From: Lentzea albidocapillata subsp. violacea
GTDB lineage: Bacteria > Actinomycetota > Actinomycetes > Mycobacteriales > Pseudonocardiaceae
Assembly (NCBI RefSeq): GCF_900100275.1
Contig: NZ_FNET01000001.1
Coordinates: forward strand, 186,001-250,000
DNA: 64,000 bases
Direction: 5' to 3'
This document shows, in pieces, positions 34,898 through 43,717 of the stretch (position 1 is its first letter; the number at the start of each line of letters is the position of its first letter). The position numbers and the translations under genes were made by a program. The notes beneath the pieces are model-generated. The model saw only the letters and a program-made list of their open reading frames with translations. It did no database searches and was not told the DNA's origin.

Positions 34898-37774
34898 ATG
34901 ACTCGACGAAAAGTGGCGTTGACGGTTGCGGCGGTGGTGCTGGTCGGCGGAACTCCCGCCGTCGCGGCACCGGCCGCGGTGGCCTGCACCGTCACCTACC
35001 AGATCACCAACGAGTGGAACACCGGATTCGGCGCGGCCGTGTCGATCCGCAACGACGGGGAGGCGCTGAACGGCTGGAACCTGACCTGGACGTTCCCGGA
35101 CGGGCAACGCGTCACGCAGGGCTGGAGCGGCAACTTCACGCAGACCGGCGCGGTGGTGAGCGTGACCAACCCTTCCTGGGCCCCCACGCTGGCTTCCGGC
35201 GGCACGGCGCAGGTCGGCTTCAACGGCAGCAAGGGCTCGACGAACCGGCCACCGACGGACTTCGCCGTGAACGGCGTGTCCTGCACCGGCCCCAACCAGT
35301 CGCCCTCGGTGGCGCTGACGGCGCCCGCGAGCGGCAGCAGCTACACCCTGCCCGCGCAGATCCCGCTGGCGGCGACCGCGCAGGACACCGACGGCACGGT
35401 GGCCAAGGTCGACTTCTACGCGGGGGACACCCTGATCGCCACCGACACCAGCGCGCCGTTCAGCGGCACGTGGACGTCGGCGCCGGCGGGTGACCACGGC
35501 ATCACCGCACGGGCGACGGACAACCGCGGTGCCACCACGACCTCGGCACCGGCCGCGGTCAAGGTCCTGTCCGGACCGGCGGTGCTGGCCTCGCCGAGCA
35601 CGGTCTCGGTCAAGCAGGGCCAGACGGCCACGTTCGACGTCTCCCTGGCCACGGCACCGAGCCAGCCAGTCACCGTCACGCTCGCCCGCAGCGGCAGTGC
35701 GGACCTGACGGCGACCCCGGCCACGCTCACGTTCTCCGGCACCGCGAAGCAGACGGTGACGGTGACGTCGGCGAACAACGGTGGCGCACTCGGCACCGCC
35801 ACGTTCACGGCGTCGGCCACCGGGTACAGCCCGGCGAGCGTCACGGTGAACGAGATCGACCCGTCCACATCGGACTTCAACAAGGCGTTCCTCGACCAGT
35901 ACAACAAGATCAAGGACCCGGCGAGCGGCTACTTCCGCAAGTTCGGCGACCTGCTCGTGCCTTACCACTCGGTCGAGACGCTGATGGTGGAGGCACCGGA
36001 CCACGGTCACCAGACCACGTCCGAGGCGTTCAGCTACTACCTGTGGCTGGAGGCGAGCTACGGCCGGGTCACCGGTGACTGGGCGCCGTTCAAGTCCGCG
36101 TTCGCGTCGATGGAGAAGTTCATCATCCCGGCGACGGCCGACCAGCCGACCAACGACAAGTACGACCCGTCGAAGCCGGCCACCTACGCGCCCGAGCACC
36201 CGAGGATGGACGCCTACCCGTCGACGCTGGACGGCACCGTTCCGGTGGGCCAGGACCCGATCGCCGCGGAGCTGAAGTCCGCGTACGGCAGTTCGGACGT
36301 CTACGGCATGCACTGGCTCATCGACGTCGACAACACCTACGGCTTCGGCCGGTGCGGCGACGGCACGACGGCGCCCGCGTACATCAACACCTACCAGCGC
36401 GGCTCGTCGGAGTCGGTGTGGGAGACCATCCCGCAGCCCTCGTGCGACACGTTCAAACACGGTGGCCCCAACGGCTACCTGGACCTGTTCACCAAGGACG
36501 CCTCCTACGCCAAGCAGTGGAAGTACACCAACGCACCGGACGCGGACGCCCGCGTCGTGCAGGTGGCGCTGCTCGCCCAGCAGTGGGCCACGGCCCAGGG
36601 CAAGGCCGGGGACATCTCCAGTGAGATCGGCAAGTCCGCGAAGATGGGCGACTACCTGCGGTACGCCATGTTCGACAAGTACTTCAAGCGCATCGGCAAC
36701 TGCACCAGCCCCTCGTCGTGCCCCGGCGCGACGGGCAAGAACAGTGCGCACTACCTGATGTCCTGGTACTACGCGTGGGGCGGCGCGACCGACACGTCCG
36801 CGGGCTGGGCGTGGCGCATCGGTGACGGTGCCTCGCATCAGGGCTACCAGAACCCGTTGGCAGCGCACGCTCTGGCGAACGTGCCGGCGCTCAAGCCGTT
36901 GTCCGCCACCGGGCAGCAGGACTGGGCGACGAGCCTGAGCCGGCAGCTCGAGATGCTGCAGTGGCTGCAGTCGGCCGACGGTGGTCTCGCCGGCGGCGTC
37001 ACGAACAGCTGGGAGGGCCAGTACGCCTCGCCTCCCGCTGGCACGCCGACGTTCTACGGCATGTACTACGACGCACACCCCGTGTGGCGCGACCCGCCGA
37101 GCAACCGGTGGTTCGGCTTCCAGGTGTGGGGGATCGAGCGCACGGCCGCGCTGTACCGGCTGACCGGTGACGCGCGCGCCAAGAAGATCCTCGACAAGTG
37201 GGTGCCGTGGGCGATCGCGAACACCACGACCGGCACGAACTTCCAGATCCCCTCGGACCTGGAGTGGTCGGGAGCACCGGACACGTGGAACGCGACCAAC
37301 CCCGGCGCGAACGCGAACCTGCGGGTCCGCGTGCTCAACCACAGCCAGGACGTCGGTATCACCGCGTCGTACGCCAAGGTGCTGCTGAACTACGCGGCGC
37401 GGTCGGGCAACGCCCAGGCCAAGACCACGGGTGAGTCGTTGCTGACCTCGTTGCTCTCGCACCAGGACAGTCTGGGCATCGCGACGCCGGAGACCCGCGC
37501 GGACTACAACCGGTTCGACGACGTCTACAACACCTCCACCGCCGAGGGCCCGTACGTGCCCGGCGGCTGGACCGGGCGCATGCCCAACGGTGACCAGATC
37601 GGGCAGGGCTCGTCGTTCCTGTCGATGCGCTCGATGTTCCGCAACGACCCGCAGTGGCCGAAGGTGCAGTCCTATCTGGACGGTGGACCGGCACCGACGT
37701 TCACCTACCACCGGTTCTGGGCACAAGCCGAGATCGCCACGGCGTTCTCCCTGCACGCCGAGATCTACGGGTGA
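34898..37774 (+). CDS. GH48 cellobiohydrolase with N-terminal CBM2
   Basis: 958-aa secreted processive exocellulase, expected to attack reducing ends. Order: signal (~1-28), CBM2 (~29-128), Ig-like module (~135-225, AQDTDGTVAKVDFYAGD), second beta-sandwich (~228-325, PSTVSVKQGQTATFDVSLA), then GH48 (~330-958, normal family length). The proposed catalytic acid Glu lies in HGHQTTSEAFSYYLWLEA, and MHWLIDVDNTYGFG and YKRIGN-like blocks are family-typical. The operon continues: the LPMO gene starts 11 bp after the stop. GH48 enzymes are key components of actinobacterial cellulase systems. Confidence 0.95.
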   Translation: MTRRKVALTVAAVVLVGGTPAVAAPAAVACTVTYQITNEWNTGFGAAVSIRNDGEALNGWNLTWTFPDGQRVTQGWSGNFTQTGAVVSVTNPSWAPTLASGGTAQVGFNGSKGSTNRPPTDFAVNGVSCTGPNQSPSVALTAPASGSSYTLPAQIPLAATAQDTDGTVAKVDFYAGDTLIATDTSAPFSGTWTSAPAGDHGITARATDNRGATTTSAPAAVKVLSGPAVLASPSTVSVKQGQTATFDVSLATAPSQPVTVTLARSGSADLTATPATLTFSGTAKQTVTVTSANNGGALGTATFTASATGYSPASVTVNEIDPSTSDFNKAFLDQYNKIKDPASGYFRKFGDLLVPYHSVETLMVEAPDHGHQTTSEAFSYYLWLEASYGRVTGDWAPFKSAFASMEKFIIPATADQPTNDKYDPSKPATYAPEHPRMDAYPSTLDGTVPVGQDPIAAELKSAYGSSDVYGMHWLIDVDNTYGFGRCGDGTTAPAYINTYQRGSSESVWETIPQPSCDTFKHGGPNGYLDLFTKDASYAKQWKYTNAPDADARVVQVALLAQQWATAQGKAGDISSEIGKSAKMGDYLRYAMFDKYFKRIGNCTSPSSCPGATGKNSAHYLMSWYYAWGGATDTSAGWAWRIGDGASHQGYQNPLAAHALANVPALKPLSATGQQDWATSLSRQLEMLQWLQSADGGLAGGVTNSWEGQYASPPAGTPTFYGMYYDAHPVWRDPPSNRWFGFQVWGIERTAALYRLTGDARAKKILDKWVPWAIANTTTGTNFQIPSDLEWSGAPDTWNATNPGANANLRVRVLNHSQDVGITASYAKVLLNYAARSGNAQAKTTGESLLTSLLSHQDSLGIATPETRADYNRFDDVYNTSTAEGPYVPGGWTGRMPNGDQIGQGSSFLSMRSMFRNDPQWPKVQSYLDGGPAPTFTYHRFWAQAEIATAFSLHAEIYG

Positions 37775-37785
37775 GGAGTCCCGCG

Positions 37786-39057
37786 ATGAGGAAACGCATA
37801 GCGTTGTTGGCGGTCGCAGCCGCGGTAGGCGCCGTTCTGGTGCACACCGGTGGCACGGCCGTCGCGCACGGGTCGATGGTCTGGCCCGGCAGCCGCACCT
37901 ATCTCTGCTACGAGGACGGCCGCGCCGGCGGCGGTGGCGGTGACCTCCAGCCCACCAACCCGGCGTGTGCCGCCGCCGTCGCCCAGGGCGGTAAGCAGCC
38001 GTTGTGGGACTGGTTCGGCAACCTGATCAGCAACGCCGCCGGGCGCCACCGGGAGATCATTCCCGACGGCAACCTGTGCGGTCCCACCACGAAGTACTCC
38101 GCCTACAACCTGACGCGGGCCGACTGGCCCGTGACCCAGGTGCAGGCGAACAGCACGGTCACGTTGCGGTACAACGCGTGGGCGCCGCACCCCGGCACCT
38201 GGGAGCAGTACGTCACCAAGGACGGCTTCGACCCGACGACGCCGCTCAAGTGGTCCGACCTCGAGCCGGCCCCGTTCGACAAGGTGACGAACCCGCCGCT
38301 GGCGAACGGCGAGTACGCCTGGCAGGCCCGCCTGCCCAACAAGTCCGGCCGGCACATCATCTACTCGCTCTGGCAGCGCTCGGACAGCCCTGAGGCGTTC
38401 TACAGCTGTTCGGACGTCGTGTTCGGCGGTGGCACCGGTACGCCCGACACCAGTGCGCCCTCGACGCCCGGCACGCCGGTCGCGTCCGGCATCACCGGCA
38501 CCACGGTGCAGCTGGACTGGCCCGCGGCGACGGACAACGTGGGCGTGACGGGCTATCGCGTCTACAGCGGTAGCCAGGTGGTCGCCACCTCCGCCACCAA
38601 CTCGGTGACGGTCAGCGGCCTGACCGCCGACACCCAGTACTCGTTCACGGTCGTGGCGACGGACTCGGCGGGCAACGCCTCGCCGGCGTCCTCCGGCGTC
38701 ACGGTCAGAACGGCGACAGGTGGCGGCGGTACCGGTTCCTGCACGGTGGCGTACACGCGGCCGAGCACGTGGAACGGCGGCTTCACCGCGAACGTGACGG
38801 TGTCCAACAGTGGCACCAGCGCGATCAGCGCGTGGCAGCTCGTGTGGGCCTTCCCTTCCGGACAGCAGCTTTCGCAGGCCTGGTCGTCGACGGTGACCGT
38901 CGCGAGCGGGCAGGCGACCGCGAAGGGCGTGTCGTACAACGCGGACATCCCGGCCGGAGGCTCGGTGACGTTCGGGTTCAACGCCACGACGACATCGACA
39001 CCACCGGCTGATCCGACGTCCTTCACGCTCAACGGGTCGGCGTGCGCCATCCGGTGA
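37786..39057 (+). CDS. AA10 lytic polysaccharide monooxygenase, AA10-FnIII-CBM2
   Basis: 423-aa secreted copper enzyme that oxidatively cleaves crystalline cellulose. Signal cleavage after GTAVA would expose His1 of HGSMVWPGSRTYLCYEDG; the second histidine-brace residue is in NAWAPHPGTWEQYVTK. The AA10 domain (~30-220) is followed by an FnIII domain (~235-320, TVQLDWPAATDNVGVTGYRVY) and a CBM2 (~325-423). The AA10 domain resembles C1-oxidising cellulose-active enzymes such as Streptomyces CelS2. GAGGAG precedes the ATG. The stop overlaps the next gene as GTGA. Confidence 0.94.
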   Translation: MRKRIALLAVAAAVGAVLVHTGGTAVAHGSMVWPGSRTYLCYEDGRAGGGGGDLQPTNPACAAAVAQGGKQPLWDWFGNLISNAAGRHREIIPDGNLCGPTTKYSAYNLTRADWPVTQVQANSTVTLRYNAWAPHPGTWEQYVTKDGFDPTTPLKWSDLEPAPFDKVTNPPLANGEYAWQARLPNKSGRHIIYSLWQRSDSPEAFYSCSDVVFGGGTGTPDTSAPSTPGTPVASGITGTTVQLDWPAATDNVGVTGYRVYSGSQVVATSATNSVTVSGLTADTQYSFTVVATDSAGNASPASSGVTVRTATGGGGTGSCTVAYTRPSTWNGGFTANVTVSNSGTSAISAWQLVWAFPSGQQLSQAWSSTVTVASGQATAKGVSYNADIPAGGSVTFGFNATTTSTPPADPTSFTLNGSACAIR

Positions 39058-39509
39058 CGAGGGCCCTGGCCGCCCTCCTGGTGGTGGGTTCGGTCGCGTT
39101 CGTCCTCCTCGTCGGACGCGCCGAACCCGCCCCGGACCTCAGCAAAGGCGTCGACGGCGTCGCCGCGTGGCTGCACGACCTGACCGACGAGTGCACGACC
39201 GTCAGGCGGGACGACGACTTCGCGGGCTTCGCCGGTCCGGTGCGGTCGAAGGTCTACGCGCCGTTCGTCGCGGAGTGGGGGACCTGTGCCAAGGCGCCCT
39301 ACGAACGGCTCGGGCTGCTGATCCTGAAGCCAGGACTCGAAAAGGCCTGGCGCACCGCGCTCGCCAACGGCGAGGTGCGCGGCGATCCGGACCTCGCCTT
39401 CGGGGACGGTTTCGCACTCACCGGCTCGATCGGCATGGAGTACCTGGGGCTGAAAAGACTTGAGTGCACGCCCACCGCGTGTTCGCTCATGGAGATAGAA
39501 CATCATTGA
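39054..39509 (+). CDS. Small exported protein coupled to the LPMO gene, unknown function
   Basis: 151 aa, family not recognised. The N-terminus VTRALAALLVVGSVAFVLLVGRAE is a signal peptide or membrane anchor. The remaining ~125 residues hold four cysteines (DEC, GTC, LEC, TAC) that could form two disulfides, plus VDGVAAWLHDL, SKVYAPFVAEWGTC and TGSIGMEYLGLK. The GTG at 39054 overlaps the LPMO stop by 4 bp; a GTG at 39042 is an alternative. It sits between LPMO and GH6 in a CebR-box operon, so expression with cellulases is expected. A role in copper delivery, reductant supply or secretion of the LPMO is possible but unsupported by motifs: no obvious heme CxxCH, and no Met/His-rich copper site. 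Confidence 0.72.
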   Translation: MTRALAALLVVGSVAFVLLVGRAEPAPDLSKGVDGVAAWLHDLTDECTTVRRDDDFAGFAGPVRSKVYAPFVAEWGTCAKAPYERLGLLILKPGLEKAWRTALANGEVRGDPDLAFGDGFALTGSIGMEYLGLKRLECTPTACSLMEIEHH

Positions 39510-39529
39510 CAGACAGGAGATCCGGAGCA

Positions 39530-41278
39530 ATGAAGCTCAACGGACAGAGGCGGTGGGCCGCGACTGGAGTCGTGGTCGCCACCACCGCGGCGACGATCGC
39601 GGTGGCGCTTGGTGCGCCACCCGCGGGCGCCGCACCCGGTTGCCGTGTGGACTACACGGCGAACCACTGGGGCGGCGGAGGGTTCGGCGCTTCGGTGAAG
39701 ATCACCAACCTGGGTGACGCGATGACGGGCTGGAGCCTGAAGTTCGCGTTGCCCGGCAGCCAGCGCGTGGCGCAGGGCTGGAGCGCGACCTGGTCGCAGT
39801 CGGGCGCGGACGTGACCGCTGCGAGCATGTCGTGGAACGGGAACCTGGGCACCAACGCGTCCATCGACATCGGTTTCAACGGCTCCAACGCCGCCAGCGG
39901 TGACGTGAACCCGACGACGTTCACCTTGAACGGCACGGTGTGCACCGGTCAGCAACAGCCGACGAGCACCACGACCACCACCACGACCACGACCACCACG
40001 ACGACGACCGGCAACCCGGACCCCGGCAACCGCGTCGACAACCCGTACGCGGGCGCGAAGGTCTACGTGAACCCGGACTGGTCGGCCAAGGCGAGTGCCG
40101 AGGCGGGCGGCAGCCGGATCGCGAACCAGCCGACCGGCGTGTGGATGGACCGCATCGCTGCGATCAACGGCACCACCGGTGCCCGCGGGCTGGCCGCGCA
40201 CCTGGACGAGGCGGTGCGCCAGGCAGCGGGCACGCCGCTCGTCATCCAGCTCGTGATCTACAACCTGCCCGGTCGTGACTGCGCGGCGCTCGCGTCCAAC
40301 GGCGAGCTCAAGGCCACGGAGATCGACCGGTACAAGACGGAGTACATCGACCCGATCGCGTCGATCCTCGCCAGGCCCGCGTACGCGAACCTGCGCATCG
40401 TGACCGTGGTGGAGATCGACTCCCTGCCGAACCTGATCACCAACGTGACGCCGCGGCCGACCCAGACGCCGCAGTGTGACGTGATGAAGGCGAACGGGAA
40501 CTACGTCACCGGTGTCGGCTACGCGCTCGCGAAGCTGGGTGCCGTCCCGAACACCTACAACTACATCGACATCGGCCACCACGGCTGGCTGGGCTGGGAC
40601 GACAACTTCGGCGCGACGGCCGACCTGCTGTTCCAGGCGGCCAACGCGTCCGGCAGCACCAAGGCCAACGTGCACGGCTTCATCGCCAACACCGCCAACT
40701 ACGGCATCCTCACCGAGCCGAACTTCTCGATCGACGAGTCGATCAACGGCACGTCGGTGCGCCAGTCGAAGTGGGTGGACTGGAACCGCTACACCGGTGA
40801 GCTGCCCTACGCGCAGGCGTTCCGGCAGCGGGCCGTGCAGGCGGGCTTCGACGCGAACGTCGGCATGCTGATCGACACCAGCCGCAACGGCTGGGGTGGC
40901 TCCGCCCGTCCGACCGGTCCCGGACCGAGGACGACCGTGGACGCCTACGTCGACGGCGGCAGGCTCGACCGGCGCATCCACCTCGGCAACTGGTGCAACC
41001 AGGCCGGCGCGGGCATCGGCGAGCGCCCGAAGGCCGCACCTGCGGCGGGCGTCGACGCCTACGTGTGGATCAAGCCGCCGGGCGAGTCCGACGGCGCGAG
41101 CGAGGAGATCCCGAACAACGAGGGCAAGGGCGCGGACAAGATGTGCGACCCGACCTACACCGGAAACGCACGCAACGGCAACAGTATGTCCGGCGCGCTG
41201 GGCAACGCACCGTTGTCCGGACACTGGTTCTCGGCCCAGTTCCAGGAGCTCATGCGCAACGCCTACCCGGCGCTCTGA
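39530..41278 (+). CDS. GH6 cellobiohydrolase with N-terminal CBM2
   Basis: 582-aa secreted exocellulase acting from non-reducing ends. Signal (~1-34), CBM2 (~36-137), a poly-Thr linker of about 14 residues (~145-158), then GH6 (~170-582). Catalytic-region motifs are VIYNLPGRDCAALASNGE (acid Asp), VVEIDSLPNLIT, YIDIGHHGWLGWDDN and VWIKPPGESDG. The length and the EIDSLPN variant match Thermobifida Cel6B-type exocellulases rather than endo-GH6. The ATG at 39530 has GGAG upstream; upstream extensions overlap the small gene. Last gene of the GH48 operon and complementary in direction to GH48. Confidence 0.94.
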   Translation: MKLNGQRRWAATGVVVATTAATIAVALGAPPAGAAPGCRVDYTANHWGGGGFGASVKITNLGDAMTGWSLKFALPGSQRVAQGWSATWSQSGADVTAASMSWNGNLGTNASIDIGFNGSNAASGDVNPTTFTLNGTVCTGQQQPTSTTTTTTTTTTTTTTGNPDPGNRVDNPYAGAKVYVNPDWSAKASAEAGGSRIANQPTGVWMDRIAAINGTTGARGLAAHLDEAVRQAAGTPLVIQLVIYNLPGRDCAALASNGELKATEIDRYKTEYIDPIASILARPAYANLRIVTVVEIDSLPNLITNVTPRPTQTPQCDVMKANGNYVTGVGYALAKLGAVPNTYNYIDIGHHGWLGWDDNFGATADLLFQAANASGSTKANVHGFIANTANYGILTEPNFSIDESINGTSVRQSKWVDWNRYTGELPYAQAFRQRAVQAGFDANVGMLIDTSRNGWGGSARPTGPGPRTTVDAYVDGGRLDRRIHLGNWCNQAGAGIGERPKAAPAAGVDAYVWIKPPGESDGASEEIPNNEGKGADKMCDPTYTGNARNGNSMSGALGNAPLSGHWFSAQFQELMRNAYPAL

Positions 41279-41294
41279 GCCTGAGCATGTGAGC

Positions 41295-41342
41295 GTGCCC
41301 ACGCGGCCGGCCTCGCGGCTGCGGTTCCGGACGCGTGGGCAC
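41295..41342 (+). terminator. Hairpin terminator of the cellulase operon
   Basis: 11-bp stem GTGCCCACGCG...CGCGTGGGCAC with a 26-nt loop, then CCCTCTTCTT, 16 bp after the GH6 stop. Confidence 0.7.
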
Positions 41343-41423
41343 CCTCTTCTTAATTGATACGGACTTCTGTCCGGCAACTTTCCAGACGGTGCAGAATTCG
41401 TCTGGACCACCGTTGACGCGCAA

Positions 41424-41437
41424 TGTTAACGCGCACA
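41424..41437. promoter_or_regulatory. LacI-type operator (TGTTAACGCGCACA)
   Basis: Variant of the TGTTARCGCTCACA motif, 31 bp before the LacI-gene ATG. Likely autoregulation or cross-regulation. Confidence 0.5.
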
Positions 41438-41468
41438 TCTCTCTTGATGTCATCAGAAGGTGCTCCCT

Positions 41469-42539
41469 ATGGTGTCGGCACGCTCGGTGAGTGAAAGTGT
41501 GAATGGAGGCTGTGTGGTCACCATCGCGGATGTCGCGCGGCACGCGGGGGTCGCCCCGAGCACAGTCTCCTACGTGCTCACAGGCAAGAGATCGATCTCC
41601 GCGGACACGAAGACGAGAGTTCGGGAGAGCATCAGGGAACTGGGTTACCAGCCCCACGCCTCGGATCGCGTGCTGTCCACCGGCAGGACCAACGTGATCG
41701 GGCTGGTCCTCCCGTTGCGTGCGGGCACCCATCTGCCGGCGGTGATGCGCTTCGTCACGGCGGCGGTGACGACAGCGCGCAGGTACGACATGGACCTCCT
41801 GCTGTTGACCGCGGACGACGGCGCGGCGGGCCTCCGTCGTGCCGCGAACAGTGCCCAGGTCGACGGTTTTCTGGTGATGGACGTGGAGATGGACGACGAC
41901 CGCGTGCCGTTGCTCCGCCAGCTGTCCAAACCGTCCGTCCTCATCGGACATCCGGCGGCCGCTCGCGGCCTCACCTGCGTGGACCTGGACTTCGAGGCGG
42001 CGGGCGCGAAGTGCGTCGACCACCTCGCCGACCTCGGGCACCGCTCCATCGGTTTCCTCGGCGCGCCGAGCGCGGTCTACCGCCGCAGCACCGGCTTCGC
42101 CCACCGCACCATGAACGGGTTCAGCGCGGCCGCGATGCGCAGGGGAGTCGCCGCGACGGCACTGGCCGTCGAGGGCGACCACGACTCGGTGCTCAGGGCG
42201 ACCAAGGCCCTGATCCGCGCGCACCCGTCCATGACGGCGCTGGTCGTGCACAACGAGGCGGCACTCGGCTGGATCACCGCGTGCCTGCGCGCGGCCGGCC
42301 GCCAGGTCCCCGGTGACGTGGCGGTGGTCGCGATCTGCCCGGACGAACTGGCCGAGCAGACGTCACCGCTGCTCACCTCGGTGCGCCTGCCCGCGGAGGA
42401 GCTCGGCAGGCACGCGGTCGACCTGCTCGTCGCCAAGCTGGAAGGCAAGCAGCCGCCACCGCTGATGCTGTTGCCCCCCAGGCTCTCCCGGCGGGCGAGC
42501 ACACCGGACCACGCCGCACACCGCGGCGCGACGGGCTGA
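41469..42539 (+). CDS. LacI-family regulator
   Basis: 356-aa repressor. The helix-turn-helix TIADVARHAGVAPSTVSYVL is followed by LTGKRSISADTKTRV and the hinge LGYQPHASDRVLSTGRT; the effector domain contains IGLVLPLRAGTH and VDLDFEAAG. Two starts are credible: ATG 41469 behind AGAAGG, and GTG 41514 behind GGAGG, which begins right at the usual LacI N-terminus. The HTH and hinge resemble actinobacterial regulators of xylan or cellulose sugars. It lies between the GH48 operon and the xylanase cluster, so xylo- or cello-oligosaccharides are the likely effectors. Confidence 0.85.
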   Translation: MVSARSVSESVNGGCVVTIADVARHAGVAPSTVSYVLTGKRSISADTKTRVRESIRELGYQPHASDRVLSTGRTNVIGLVLPLRAGTHLPAVMRFVTAAVTTARRYDMDLLLLTADDGAAGLRRAANSAQVDGFLVMDVEMDDDRVPLLRQLSKPSVLIGHPAAARGLTCVDLDFEAAGAKCVDHLADLGHRSIGFLGAPSAVYRRSTGFAHRTMNGFSAAAMRRGVAATALAVEGDHDSVLRATKALIRAHPSMTALVVHNEAALGWITACLRAAGRQVPGDVAVVAICPDELAEQTSPLLTSVRLPAEELGRHAVDLLVAKLEGKQPPPLMLLPPRLSRRASTPDHAAHRGATG

Positions 42540-42561
42540 CCGGTCCGCCACGGCGGACCGG
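42540..42561 (+). terminator. Hairpin terminator after LacI gene
   Basis: 10-bp inverted repeat CCGGTCCGCC/GGCGGACCGG starting at the stop codon. Confidence 0.65.
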
Positions 42562-42586
42562 GACATGACGGGCGGTCGCTGGGACG

Positions 42587-42689
42587 GCCTCCGCGCGTGC
42601 GGAAATGCGGCGCGCACACGCGGAGGCCCCCGAAAGATCGCCCCGGAGGGGTGCGCGACACCACGGCGGAGCGGCCGTCGCGCACCCCT
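42587..42689 (+). other. Two stacked hairpins in the mmuM-like leader
   Basis: GGCCTCCGCG...CGCGGAGGCC (42587-42630) and a perfect 13-bp stem AGGGGTGCGCGAC...GTCGCGCACCCCT (42647-42689), followed by CCCTTCGTTT 30 bp before the methyltransferase start. Could be terminators or an attenuator; no known riboswitch class was recognised. Confidence 0.55.
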
Positions 42690-42721
42690 CCCTTCGTTTC
42701 GGTGGCCGTAGACTCGCCGGG

Positions 42722-43618
42722 GTGGAACTGGCAGAGGCTTTGGCGCGCAGGGCGGTCGTGCTCGACGGCGGGATGTCGACGGCCCTGGAACTCGCCGGAC
42801 ACGACCTGTCCGACGAACTCTGGTCGGCCCGGCTGCTGCTCACCGACCCGGACGCCGTGCGAGCCGCACACCTCGCCTACTACCGGGCAGGCGCCGAGGT
42901 CGCCATCACCGCGAGCTACCAGGCGAGCTTCGAGGGCTTCGCCCGCCGCGGCATCAGCGAGGCCGAGACAGCCCGGCTGCTGCGCTCCAGCGTCGAGCTC
43001 GCCCGTTCCGCCGCGTCCGAAGTGGACGGACCCCGCTGGGTCGCGGCGTCGGTCGGACCGTACGGCGCGGTGCTGGCCGACGGCTCGGAGTACCGGGGCC
43101 GCTACGGCCTGAGCCGGCAGGAACTGGTCCGCTTCCACGCCCCGCGCGTCGAGACGCTCTGCGAGGCCGGTCCGGACGTGCTCGCGGTCGAGACCGTCCC
43201 CGACGTCGACGAGGCCGAGGCCGTGCTGGAGGTGGTGCGCGGCAGCGGCGTGCCGGTCTGGCTTTCCTACACCGTGCGCGGCGACCGGACCTGCGCAGGA
43301 CAACCGCTCGAGGAGGCGTTCGCCGTCGTGTCCGGCGTGGACGAGGTCATCGCCGTCGGCGTGAACTGCTGCGCACCGGAAGACGTGGCGGGCGCGGTCG
43401 CCGTGGCCCGCCGGGTGACCGGGCTACCGGTCGTGGTGTACCCGAACAGCGGCGAGCAGTGGGACGCGGCGGCGCGGTCGTGGTCGGGGGACGGGGGCGG
43501 GTTCGCCGCGCGGGCCGAGGGGTGGGTCGACGGTGGCGCCCGGTTGGTGGGCGGGTGCTGCCGGACCGGGCCGGACGCGATCGCGGTGCTGGCGGAAGGG
43601 CTTGCGGCGGGTCGGTGA
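42722..43618 (+). CDS. mmuM: Homocysteine S-methyltransferase
   Basis: 298-aa zinc enzyme transferring a methyl group from S-methylmethionine or SAM to homocysteine. Motifs are VLDGGMSTALELAGHDL, ITASYQASFEGF, ASVGPYGAVLADGSEYRGRY, the zinc Cys in GVNCCAPEDV, and GGCCRTGPDAI. The GTG at 42722 begins VELAEALARRAVVLDGG, the usual N-terminus; no good Shine-Dalgarno was seen, though GCCGGG precedes. A housekeeping-type gene unrelated to the enzyme island around it. It is followed by a bidirectional hairpin. Confidence 0.88.
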   Translation: MELAEALARRAVVLDGGMSTALELAGHDLSDELWSARLLLTDPDAVRAAHLAYYRAGAEVAITASYQASFEGFARRGISEAETARLLRSSVELARSAASEVDGPRWVAASVGPYGAVLADGSEYRGRYGLSRQELVRFHAPRVETLCEAGPDVLAVETVPDVDEAEAVLEVVRGSGVPVWLSYTVRGDRTCAGQPLEEAFAVVSGVDEVIAVGVNCCAPEDVAGAVAVARRVTGLPVVVYPNSGEQWDAAARSWSGDGGGFAARAEGWVDGGARLVGGCCRTGPDAIAVLAEGLAAGR

Positions 43619-43642
43619 GTGGTGGGACGGGCCGGAGACAAG

Positions 43643-43684
43643 GCGAGAGGGCTTACACCGGCCTCAGCCGGTGAAAGCCCTCTC
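43643..43684. terminator. Bidirectional terminator between mmuM and CE1 genes
   Basis: Long inverted repeat CGAGAGGGCTT-A-CACCGGC / GCCGGTG-A-AAGCCCTCTCG with a 4-nt loop and one internal mismatch, between convergent genes. Confidence 0.85.
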
Positions 43685-43717
43685 GTGCGGGTGCGTGTCA
43701 GCGCTCCCTGTGGACGG

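Noticed and set aside
34625-37756. Very long open reading frame on the minus strand opposite GH48
   Set aside because: It is the mirror of a clear GH48 gene in GC-rich DNA; the translation is low-complexity Arg/Val/Gly without domains.
39966-40012. ACC/ACG-rich tract as a microsatellite or phase-variable element
   Set aside because: It encodes the poly-Thr linker typical of CBM2 enzymes; the codons are mixed and the frame is intact, so no switching signal is evident.
42562-42721. SAM or SAH riboswitch before homocysteine S-methyltransferase
   Set aside because: Only simple long hairpins are visible; the junctions and conserved bases of known SAM/SAH classes were not found.
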